This document shows, piece by piece, positions 35,282 to 45,830 of a DNA stretch of 64,000 nucleotides. Origin of the DNA: Acanthaster planci. Taxonomy: Eukaryota; Echinodermata; Asteroidea; Valvatida; Acanthasteridae. The DNA lies in the NCBI RefSeq assembly GCF_001949145.1, contig NW_019091396.1:1184788-1248787 (forward strand), given 5' to 3'. The position numbers were made by a program, and so were the translations under genes. Each line of letters opens with the position of its first letter. Position 1 is the stretch's first letter. Below the pieces are notes generated by a model that saw nothing but the letters and a program-made list of their open reading frames with translations, was not told the origin of the DNA and did not search any database.

Positions 35282-36491
35282 TCATGGCTCCTCAACGATT
35301 GCACTGGTTGCTTCGTGGAGCCTGTAGCTTCTGTCATCTCCACCCGTTATACGGTCTTGCACAGCGTTGGCGTTTGTCGAACAGCGATCTCCGACATAAT
35401 CGACAAGTCCAGCTTCCATCTTTGCCGCATCTTTATCAGACCGACGTTCAGTCACGTGGTCCTCATGCTGACCTGAAATCGGGTTGAGATCATATACATT
35501 GGGGAGATTTTTCTGGTTAGCTGTAAGGGGATCCTTGTGAATAGTATTCTCTCCGGCCCCCATAATGATTTTGGCTTCTTCCTCACTTAGAGAGTCACTT
35601 TGCAATCTCCTCCTTCTTCTTTGACTTCTTTCCTTGGTCTCCCCAGGGCTGAAGCAGCTCTGCGAGGGATAGTCGTTCCGACCCACGAGCTTCTTTTCCA
35701 TCCCTCGTAGGGGATTTGCTTCCAAGTGGGGGCACAGCCACGACGGTATGCTGGGTAGCAATTGTCTAACAGTTTTTGTTTCATCTGCCATAATATCTGT
35801 CTCGGCCTGCACCAGACCTACCTCTACTATTCGGTTCAAATTGTGTTCGCTCTGATTGTCTGTGCCCCACTCTGCTGATCTGAGATCTCAAAGGAAAGGG
35901 GTCTTTCGCCTGCCATTTTAGGCTCTTGTGGCTGAAAACGAATGTCAACTGAGATAGACGACGGCACACCAAGTGCCATTATCACAGCTGCGCCAAGTGG
36001 CAGATCTTTGGCAGATCTTTGTCATTATAGTGGTTGTATCATCGGAGATGGTCGGAAATGACAATTAAAGTCCTTGAGTCGGTGCTGTATTAAACGATGA
36101 CATATTTGGGGGATCACACCCATTCTCATTTATAATTGTCCTGTCATCTTCAGGGATGGCTTTCATCGCCACACCCAGGGGGAGATAGTAGTTAACTTCC
36201 CCATGGATGCTGCTGGGATTCTCGGCATCAAACCCAAGCGGATAATAATCGACAGCCTGATCGCTTCTCAGAAGACGAAGCTTGTTGGAGAGTAACTTGT
36301 CCATGCGGAATTTTGCTATCGCTTTCTGTTTGGTGGACGGCAGGCGTAGTCGCGGCTGCTTGGTGGTGCCGATGGTTGGCACGTGAGGTGGTGCAGAGGA
36401 CCATGAACCCCTTGGACAGGAAGTGGCCCCTGACAGGCTCGCGATACATTGGGGTGACACCAGAGAAGGGGTAGGAAACAAATTTAGACAT
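35282..36491 (-). CDS. Unrecognised two-exon gene with probable frameshift
   Basis: I do not recognise the family. Exon 1 (36120-36491) starts MSKFVSYPFSGVTPMYREP; exon 2 (35282-35879) ends ATSAIVEEP and a stop. Donor GG/GTGTGA and acceptor TCTCAG/A join in phase 2. To read exon 1 through, the frame must change at the CCCC run 36408-36411, after HFLSKG; beyond it the frame gives PRLRLPSTKQKAIAKFRMDK, then DYYPLGFDAENP and VNYYLPLGV. Exon 2 holds QLLPSIPSWLCPHLEANPL, a basic stretch (SQRRRRRLQ) and a polar acidic tail. No signal peptide or membrane segment is seen, so the protein is probably cytoplasmic. An alternative start at 36481 avoids the frameshift but gives a less protein-like N-terminus. 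The Tyr/Pro-rich repeated style recalls small ciliary microtubule-inner proteins, but this is a guess. Confidence 0.5.
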
Positions 36492-36603
36492 GGGGTTCAG
36501 TGACAAAGAAAAAACATGAGCATAAATAACGATAAATCGTAACATATGTGGGGTCTACTCTCTAAAACATATCAGCGGATTGAAGTTACTTCAAGCGCAT
36601 AGG

Positions 36604-36957
36604 TTAGGCATTCGAATTTTCTTTAAAGAACTTGACCATTTCGATACGGTACATTTTCACTTCAGATAAACTAGATTCAGCATTTGGGCTTCGCATGTGC
36701 GTCATTGGAAGTTGAATAACAATGAGCTTACCACTCAAATAGGAATTGGAGCTGCAATAAACATCCGCTGTCAGAATCTCTAAGTACAAGTACATCATCG
36801 TTGCAGTTTTATAGTTTCCTGTCCAGTTGAATGGAAGCTCTCCGGTGGGCTTTGATTTGAATCTGAAGCGAAACGTTGAACCAGTGAAAGGGCAGATCCA
36901 GGTTCGGGCAAACATAGTTTTGAGGTATATTTGTAGTCGCCGGTTATTGCTTACCAT
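36604..36957 (-). other. Weak open frame upstream of the unrecognised gene
   Basis: A 117-codon frame encodes TWICPFTGSTFRFRFKSK and related sequence and contains a good internal donor (G/GTAAGC near 36733). It may be an upstream exon or 5' leader of the gene at 35282-36491, or simply noncoding. No domain is recognised and no acceptor is convincing. Confidence 0.2.
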
Positions 36958-37150
36958 TCTAATTTCATATATTGGCAGCCAAAGTTGTTAAATAGATGGG
37001 CTTAAACTTGGTGTCAATTGCCAATAGACGAGGCAGTGACTTTGTTGCTAGACGCAGTACTACAAGACACAACTTGTGGCTGGACCTTGAGAATTAATTA
37101 TGACAAAGCAATAAATTTACCATTTTAGTTCGATTTATAAAATTATCGAG

Positions 37151-37354
37151 ATGTCTTCCGCAGAAACAGAAACAAGTGGCTGTTTTCATAGCATAAAGCA
37201 TAAAAACGGTGACTTTGCGTTGCGCACTGCTCAAGCACAGCATGTCCTGTTCCTTCACCCCAACACACCATCCTGTTACATGGTCCGAGGAGAGGGGCAG
37301 GGCATGGACACAGACAAAACAAGACTTGTCCCTCAGATTGAAAAAGAATTATAG
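37151..37354 (+). other. Small open frame of unknown status
   Basis: A 67-codon frame starting MSSAETETSGCFHSIKHKNG ends at an in-frame stop. Composition is protein-like, but an overlapping frame runs on the other strand and no family, signal peptide or splice site supports it. The rest of 36958-38154 has AT-rich spacer and, from about 38030, the GC-richer proximal region of IGBP1. Confidence 0.2.
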
Positions 37355-38154
37355 GTTTGGAATTCATTTCTTCCTGAAATGCATTCTTTTAGCTTTTCCA
37401 GTGTGTTTGTATGTAACGTGAGTATTTACTCAGATTGAAAGCAACTTTGAATATGGTGTTCAAGAGGCGTAATGAATTGTATGTATGGATTTCGTTGTTG
37501 AAATCCTACCCAGTCCAAAACCTGTTTCATCAGCTCAGCTATGACGTCCATGACGCGTAATTACAGTGTACTGGTCTGACACCAAAACGAAGATCAATCA
37601 AATTTGTATCCTTATGATTTCAAATAATTCATTTCTTTGCTTGCTTGTGTACCGGTAACGAGATGGATTTTTCCAAGTTTGTTTTTGTGAAGTTCCGGTT
37701 CGTTTCTATGAGATACAGGCCTAAAATGAAACTTGAAATATAAACGTAATCAAATCGATATCTCGTAAACGATTCATTTTGTTTCTAACAATGGAAACAA
37801 TTGCCCTAAAAACAGATCTCATAAAAACGAACTGGATAATATACTTCGTACAGACGAACTTTGGACAAGATATATCTCGTTCAAACGAAGTTGAGAAAGT
37901 ATACTGCGAAAAAACTGTACTTCCACAGCGATTTCGTACATTTGCTACATCGGAGCAGATGGATTTCGACAGAACGCAGATATACATGTATCTAACGAAT
38001 GACAATTACTGTCGTCAGGTTAGTGCGCTGGGCTAGAGCCGGGAGCCGTGTCCAACTGAACGGCCGGCCAGTCGCCGGCCTTGCGTACTTACGGTACGTG
38101 AGCAAGTGACGGGAGTTAATTTTCATATGACCCTTGTAGAGGGCGCCATTCAAA

Positions 38155-41100
38155 ATGGAGAAAAAGGCAGACGACGCCAGGGAGGCTCCGAAGTTGTCGG
38201 AAATCTTCGAAGATTCCTGGCGAATTAAGCAAGAACTGGACAATGTTGATAAACCAACAAATTCGAAATCTTATCAGGTGAGGCTTTACTAATATACTAT
38301 TCTATTTGACACCCCATTTTTGAAGATTTTTTGCTGAGAATATTTCGGCAGTTTCAAGTCGCCAAATCGCAAATGACCGAGGTAGGCCTACCATGCCTAC
38401 GGTCACTAACATTATATGGAAAGAGTTCTAAGGCCCCGTGCACAAACCTAGGAATGAGACTTGACTGAACAAACGTAAGTAAGTACGTCAGAATTTTCTT
38501 AGCTAGTTTTCACTTTTTAGAACATGTTATCCCTTTCTGACGGCTGTTATAACAGTTACAACATAGGCTAGCCTAGGCCTAATTAGTGTTGTCCGTGTAG
38601 TGGTGAAATAAGGGACCTGGGCCCGTCGTTGACGTTTAACTGTCTTGTCATAAGTATTACTGACACACTGACAGCCTGACAAAAGTTTTGAAAACCATGG
38701 TATTCATCAATGGCCAACACTGAATGTAGGTAGAGTATTACCAGTGTTTCCCCACTACACATATCAAAGATCTACATGACAGATATGCAGTTTCTTAATG
38801 CCAGAGAACAGCACTTCAAGTTCTGGTCACATGGAAATGAGGGACTTTGTCCGAACAGAGGTCCAGTGTGCATGTGTCCAGCACGTGCCAAGGTCATATT
38901 GCTTACAATGTCATGTCATAGATGAAGTGTCATATTTTAGATTAATTTTGTCAGGTGTAAGATGCATAAACTTGGATAAGGTTGAGAAAATTTCTATAGA
39001 AATTGGTCAACAATAGTTGGGCCAGCCCAACTGCAGCACTATAGTTGGGACAGTCCCAACTATAGTTGGGACAGATAGTTTGGGCGTAAAATCAGCACAA
39101 TCGTCTGACAGAATGGCAGGATGGACAGGCATTTATCCAGGAGCTTTTGCAACTTGAGGTCAGAGCGAGGTGAAAACACCGTTGACTTGTCGCAATGTAG
39201 CGATTTTGCATTAATTCACTCTGAAAGGTTACAGAGCTTCCAGATGTCACAGAGATTTTACTTCCCTTTTTTGGCACAGTCTTCCACAGCTGTGAATTTT
39301 ACAGGAGATAAAATCTTCTGAAGGTGAAATTACCAACAGATTTAGCCGTCACACAGAAATCAGGTGATCACTGAGATCGACTGTTACACCCACCTTACAC
39401 TGTAACTAACCTGTTAGTTTGTATTTGTCTCTTTTAAGATATATAAATGGAAAGAGTTCCATATCTGGACATCACTTGGAACCCTTTGCACAAACTCCAT
39501 GAAACTGGTCAGAAAAACTTCATGTGTTCTCGAATTAAAAACTTAAATATTTCCCCTGTTAAATACATGTATGACTTTTTAGGATACGTAATCACTTATG
39601 TGTCACTTACTGAAAAATTTAGCCAAGTTGCACAGCATCCTCAATTATATCGCAACTGACATTCTGGATATAAAGCCATCCTGCAGTGGACTGCTGGATG
39701 ACTTCATATCCTGGAAGCCAGTCATACATGAAGACTGGCCTGCAATTGGGCTTTGAAGAATTAGTGATGTCCATGTGTGGAATTCTTCCCCGGAAACATT
39801 CCTCCACCAGAAGTTGACAATGATTGATTTGCTTGTTAAGGATACCCTGCAAAAGGCCATTAAGATGCTGGAGCAAGCCACAGTGATGGTCAGTCAACTG
39901 AATCTGTTCAGCTCCAATGAGCAGCTTGAGGAACTGCCAACCACAGATATAAGGTGGGTGAAAACAAATCCAGCTTTTCTGAAATTAACCTTGTCGTTAC
40001 AATGGCCCCAAACCCTCCAGCCAGAAAGTTTGTATCCATTTTGACATGCCGTACATCTGTGTTGAATACTGCATTTTCATTTGCCCAAAATGATTAACTG
40101 ACAGGGTAACAAAAATGCATGGCTCACTCACCATTACATATAACATCAGCCAGTTTTGTATGATATCATACATACGCACATGTATCCCCCTGCATTGTAT
40201 CTATAGCATAAAGTAGGGACTGGTAACCACTTACATGTATGTTCAAAGATTCCTTCATCGCCCTTAAGTTCCATCAAGACAGGCACATGATAAAACAGTT
40301 GTTGCACTCATACATTGTACAGTTGCTGACTGTCAAGGGACGCTTGCCCTCCTCTTCCCAGGTACTTACTACTACCAGCACTCCTAGGGTGTCTGTCTCT
40401 CAAGGTCACCGAGGAGGACAGGTTGACGGTGGTGGAGCGCAGCAAGACGTATTTCATCGACTTCCTCCGACGGTGCAGGCAGTATGGGGTGACGGAAGAG
40501 GTGAGCTCATCTTAGCCAGTCTAACTTATTGTCTCAGTGCCTGTACTGACGAGGGCGCTATCACACCAACCTTTTGCAGTCAGGTACAAGCAAAAATAGT
40601 CCTTGCATGAGGCATGTAATATGTAAAACCATTGGCCTCGGGAACATTGGAGGCTCATACTTTTTTTGCAGCTTTCAATGAGCAAACATCATGTAGATGG
40701 TGAGATAAAGGCTGAATCCTGGTGTTGAAGGCTATTCCAGACAGAAAACAAAGGACAGTTGAATAGTTTGTCAAAGAATTGTGAATGTTGTTACAAATGT
40801 CAGAATATTGTTATATCACTTTATTCTTTTATATTATGGAAGTTCCAGATATATGTGAACTCTGTGAAGGATTCTGACAAAGTCTTGAATTTACTCTAAA
40901 CCCCCTAGGGTGTATGTAAAAATCATATTGAAATTGGAGGATTCGGGACTGTTAGGGTTAATCTTAATTAAACACGAGTCTGTAGATGACATGACCTTTA
41001 AGCCTCCGTTGAAGTCTTTCAGATCAGATGCAACATTGGTCATTAAAATTACAAACGTAAAGTTAGTGTATTTGCTGCACTGGTAGTGCTAATGTTAAGC

Positions 41101-44100
41101 TCATTACTTTTGGTTTCAATTGTCAATTGCCCGTATCCCCCTGACACAGGAGATTCCTGAGGATCCAGAGCCCAGACCACACCCACCAAAGGGGCGGCCA
41201 GACCTGATGGCTATGCAGGCCAACAGAGAGGACAAGATCCGCCGCTACAAGGAAGCCAAGGAGATGGAGAAGAGGATGAAGGCACTGGGTGCTCACGCTG
41301 AGATGAGAAACAAGCCAGAAGATGTGCAGGTAGTGGCAGAGCACAGCGTCCATCCAGTTTATCGGTCATTCTGGGCAGCTATGTCACTGGGTCCGCCTTC
41401 TTACTTTGGGATTAGTGTTGGGTGCAAGATAGAATTACTGTTCACTTTCATTACAACAAGATTGCTGAAACTTGCCAAATTACCTTTTTTTTAACCAGAA
41501 CCTTGATTAGAAATCCAATCCAATGGGAATTAGAAGATTTGCTTTTTGTAATGGTGTGTGTTATTGGAGGGCCCTTTACATCAAGATCCAACTGTAGAAT
41601 AAACAGAAACAGTACTACTTTGGCACAGCACTGCCAGATGACATTGTTTTTGCAAGTACTTTTAAACTGGACATACAGTATTATACAAAATTGCCTGAAA
41701 TTAAAAAGAATGCTTAGCCTTTTACATACATCAGCATTACATCAGGTGTTGTAAATGGCCGACTGGATGTAAAAACTTTGCCAAATGACCAGTTGCTTGT
41801 GTACATTTACTTTGACACAGTTGAGTATTCCTCCAAAGATTATTTAATCCACAACGGCAAATTTGATTTCTGGGTGCTAAAAGTCTATGACGCCTAACTT
41901 GGACTCAGTGAGACTGGAACCTGTGCGTCAGGTGTTGTTACCAGAAAAGACACAGTGATCTTTCACCAACCTATCTCTGCCCCTACACCCCACCCCCCAC
42001 CCTTCTCCCTACCCCCGAAAAAAATGTAAGGTGAGCCAGCAAGCAGCACTTTCCAAAGAGCCCATCATTTTGCAATTGGGATTGTCTCACAGAGAGAGTA
42101 CTACGTCCTGTGCTTGAAGAAGTGGGTGGGCACAGCACTGGAGGAGTTAGCCGGTATCCAGCAGGAGATGGAAATACTGCATCATATGGCTAGGATGAAG
42201 TCTAGGCAAGAGCAGGGTACCAACGCAGAGCCCGAACCACCAAAAGAGAAACCCAGACAGGTGAAGAAGAAAAAAAAACAGACACAGTCGAACCCCCTCT
42301 TGAATGAGGTCCTTGAACCTTGTATTGCAGGGCCTTTAAGAGCCATGTTTCACAAGGTATGGAAAACAAAGAATTACGACAATTGGGACCTTACATTTGC
42401 CTCGTTATGAGCAAGATGTTGCACAGTTTATGGAAAAAATCTTGTGCTTCGCCTCATGAAATCTCTGCATGGAACTGTCGTACTCACCACCTGTACTCGC
42501 TATACTGAGAACATAAACCCAGCATACATGATTTGTACAATTGATTGAGAACAGGAACACACAGAATCATCGTATGGTTCGTTCTTTTCCTCGTGAGTCA
42601 GTCATTTTTCGAATATGATGCTCTACCACGTTGACATTCTCATTCTGTGGGAAGATGTTTCATTGTGGAACCATAATGTCTTGTTCTTAAAGGCTAATTA
42701 AATTGTGAAGAAAGAAGTGCACACCTGTGCTGGAACACATGCAGCAGGTGTGGCTGATTTTCAACGGAATGTGTACAATCTATGACAAACACAACCAAGC
42801 CTGGGTGCCCAGTTCCAGCAACACTCATCATGTGCCCTTCGGTTTTGTGTTCTTTTGCTGGGAGGTGCAGCTGTGCATGGACTCCCAACCAAAACATTGG
42901 CCAGTATGTCTGATGGTGTTGCCTACCTCATTCTGCATGTTATTAGTCAGTTCACTAATCCCCCAGGTTGCAGCTTCACAGTGATCGTGGTCTTAATTCA
43001 TTGCTGCACTCTCCCCCACAGCCCATGAAGCCGTTCATTCTCACGAGGGACGCCATACAGGCCCAGGTGTTTGGTGCCGGCTACCCCAGCGTCCCAACAA
43101 TGACCCTGGAAGAATTCTACCAAAAAGAAATAGCTGAAGGGAAGATACTTCCAAACTCACAGTGAGTTATTGAAAGTCATAGAAGTCAAAGTGTCACTGT
43201 AATATCGGTGATAAAGCGCGGCACTTTCAGGCCAGACTTGGCTGTTACAAAAATACTGAAGCTCTCGCCTAAATTCACACCCCAAATATAGCATTTTGGA
43301 AGGCTAACAGATGCAAAGTTTCCACCAATGAAAACCAGTTAATTTGGGTTCTTAAATGCAGCCTTACCTAATAATTTTCCCCTACCTGGATGATGACCAA
43401 AAGATGTAGTCTTTTGAAGGATTGAAGCTGTTTGGAATTCAAATAATTGGATTTTATAAAAGTAGAACCACATTTTTAGATCTACTGGTCTCTAAATCCA
43501 TTACACAGGAACCCAACTCCAGTTAGCCAGAGGGAGGAGGCAGAGAGGAAGGAACAAGAGAAGGAGGAAGCCATCGAGAGAGACGACCCAGAAGCCCTCA
43601 GGAAGGCCAGGGAATGGGATGACTTTAAAGACAGTGAGTTAACCATTGATACACTGACTCTTTGACAAAGATGGAACTCGGTGAAGGGAAGGGAAATCCG
43701 TCCATTGACACTGCCACCTCCGAAATCGCCCACCCACACACACCCATGTGATACATTAGACTGACTCATCTATAAGCCTTCCAAATCCTTCAAAATCTAT
43801 CAAGTTCTGGGAGGATTTGTTCGGCAGGATTGAGGAAGTTGGAGTCCAGTCTCTTTTTCACATGTGCTTTACATAGGGCTTGATGCTACTTGATGGTCGA
43901 AATTTGAAGATTGAGATGCCTTGAGGCGCCTTTCCAGATGCCTGTCAACACTTGCGCCAAGCGTTGCTTACCTGTCAAGATCACTCTCTAGGTAATTTTG
44001 ACGGCCGAACACAACGCACACCTGTTATGTTAATGGTGTCGATTTTTGTGTCATGAAAATGACACGCACGGACACATCGTTCACGCAATGCACCCCCACA

Positions 44101-45462
44101 ACTGACATATGGAAAGACTCCTTCAGATGCTGAACTGAAGCTCCTTAAAGCGGATGGGCCATGCTGGGAAGATTTCTTGTAAAACAAGCATCAACACATA
44201 AAGCATACATACATATAACAAGAAATACATCTGCATAATTTCAAAATGCGCAGAAATATGTAAAAATTATAGTTTTCACAACCCTATTTCACTCTCTTCT
44301 TGGAGCAAAAGCTAAACAACCACCGTCTGGCACCGAAAGTTGTCTGAAGAAATTCCCAAGAATCGTGACGTCATAGGCAAGGGTCCTTTATCCGGCGACT
44401 GTTTAATGTTGCACAACAATGTGTCGACATGTACGTAATGCAGTAGCGCAAGCGTGTGCCATCATGTCAGACTCAAGCGACGATAAATCCAGCATTCATG
44501 CTTTTTCCGATCGCAACGATCAGTCGTCAAGTTCGTCTTATTCATTTGACGAAAGCGACTTTGAAGAAGCTGATGAGACACAAGAAATATTACCTTGTCA
44601 GTTCGAACCAGAATACACTCAGGAAGAGAATTGGCAACTCGAGGTTGTTGGCCACAGGCAGTCTTGTAGTCGAGACCAATTAAGACATTTACAAGACCAC
44701 ACAAGACCAGCACAAGACCTCCAGTGTAAATTCAAGTCACAAGCTATTCAAATGAACTGCAACAAAAGCATCCTTTGTCATTGTTCACCCTGTTACTTGT
44801 GACTGGTCTTGTGATTGTCTTGACTACAACACTGGCCATGGGCATGGCGGCGACCCAGAGGATCAGCAACAAAACACTGACTGGTAATGATTTTTTTCTT
44901 GCACCATTATAAAAATTTGTCTGTCTGAAAAGACGTAATTGTCCTATCATTGGCTATTCGATAGCTGTATTTGCTGATGTTTGTTTGATAAATCCTGTTT
45001 TAAAGTGAAACATGCACGTATTATCGTTGACAACGGGCAAAACCAAGTGATGCGAAACAGGTTGACGTTGGGTTGGGATTTGTCTTAAGGGCCTACTGCC
45101 TACTGGGAAAGTTAGATTTTCTTCCTTGTCTTTTATCTGTTTTGCCAGTTTGGTTGTTTTGGGGGGTAGTTTTTGTCCACGATAATAGGCTAGCCTACTT
45201 CGTCAAAGTTGGTATTCCGTTCCAACAATTTTTTTCACTGTGCACTGCGGGTTGATTGCTTGGACAAATCAACTTTCTTCCCGGAATTATGTATTCTGGT
45301 CTGGAAAGTTGAGTCCGTCCTATGAGGTCACATTTTTGCCAAGAATTGTCTGCTGCCCTCATTGACCGATTTCGATAAATTTTTGCGAATGATGAATCAG
45401 CTTATCTTGGATTCTTAACAGCTCACAAACGTGGCTGCGGCAATCGGGAGAACATGGGCTGA
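38155..45462 (+). CDS. IGBP1: Immunoglobulin-binding protein 1 homologue (alpha4/Tap42), PP2A regulator
   Basis: Complete eight-exon gene: 38155-38277, 39841-39953, 40362-40500, 41150-41329, 42093-42260, 43022-43161, 43509-43633, 45422-45462; 1029 nt, 342 residues plus stop, close to the about 340 of the human protein. Alpha4/Tap42 binds the free catalytic subunits of PP2A, PP4 and PP6 in the cytoplasm, stabilises them and links them to TOR signalling. Family landmarks: SEIFEDSWRIKQEL near the start, the helical MLEQATVMVSQLNLFSSNEQ and YLLLPALLGCLSL, YFIDFLRRCRQY, DKIRRYKEAKEMEKRM, REYYVLCLKKWV, KPFILTR, VFGAGYPSVPTMT, AREWDDFKD and the C-terminal tail THKRGCGNRENMG. All borders are GT/AG. 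The start is the first ATG giving the family N-terminus. The last exon, 1.8 kb downstream, holds only the tail. Confidence 0.95.
39014..39085. repeat. Tandem palindrome of TAGTTGGGA
   Basis: TAGTTGGGACAGTCCCAACTA is a perfect palindrome with a 3-bp centre; a further TATAGTTGGGACAGATAG follows, and GTTGGGCCAGCCCAAC just before it is another inverted pair. Located in IGBP1 intron 1. Confidence 0.7.
43993..44105. repeat. Dispersed repeat family C, copy 2
   Basis: ATTTTGACGGCCGAACACAA, CCTGTTATGTTAATGG and TGTCATGAAAATGACACGCA match the copy at 14928-15030. Inside the last IGBP1 intron. Confidence 0.6.
44640..44835. repeat. Dispersed repeat family A, copy 3, with inverted arms
   Basis: Contains AAGTCACAAGCTATTCAAAT, GCAACAAAAGCATCC and TTTGTCATTGTTCACCC, as in copy 2. 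ACAAGACCA units on the left side are inverted as TGGTCTTGT on the right side, so the copy can fold back. Inside the last IGBP1 intron. Confidence 0.65.
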
Positions 45463-45824
45463 AGTTCCAACCACATTGATGGGTCGAGGAAATGACAGGT
45501 GTCTACCGATACGGAAGCCCACTTGCCACTGATCGGGAAGGACCTCGAAGACGGAAAGTATCCAATCTCCCGGTACTTTCCAGTAGAAACCCATTCATAT
45601 TTGTGAAGCTTTTATTCCCTTTTATTTCAACTGAAGAGAATGAGAAACTCTCGCAATCCAGCGTCACCTGTGCCATGAGAACTGAATGCTGTTACTGTAA
45701 CTGTGCATGTAGTGCTTTTGTTTTGCAAGGAACTGCCTTCTCTTCTCGGCTGTAGAGGTCTGTGCTTGACGACTTCTGTCAATGTCATTAACATCCACTT
45801 GTGAGAGTGTATTAGGAGAGAGCA

Positions 45825-45830
45825 AATAAA
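45825..45830 (+). promoter_or_regulatory. IGBP1: Poly(A) signal AATAAA of IGBP1
   Basis: AATAAA lies about 360 nt past the IGBP1 stop codon, a normal 3'UTR length. No better hexamer lies closer. Confidence 0.6.
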
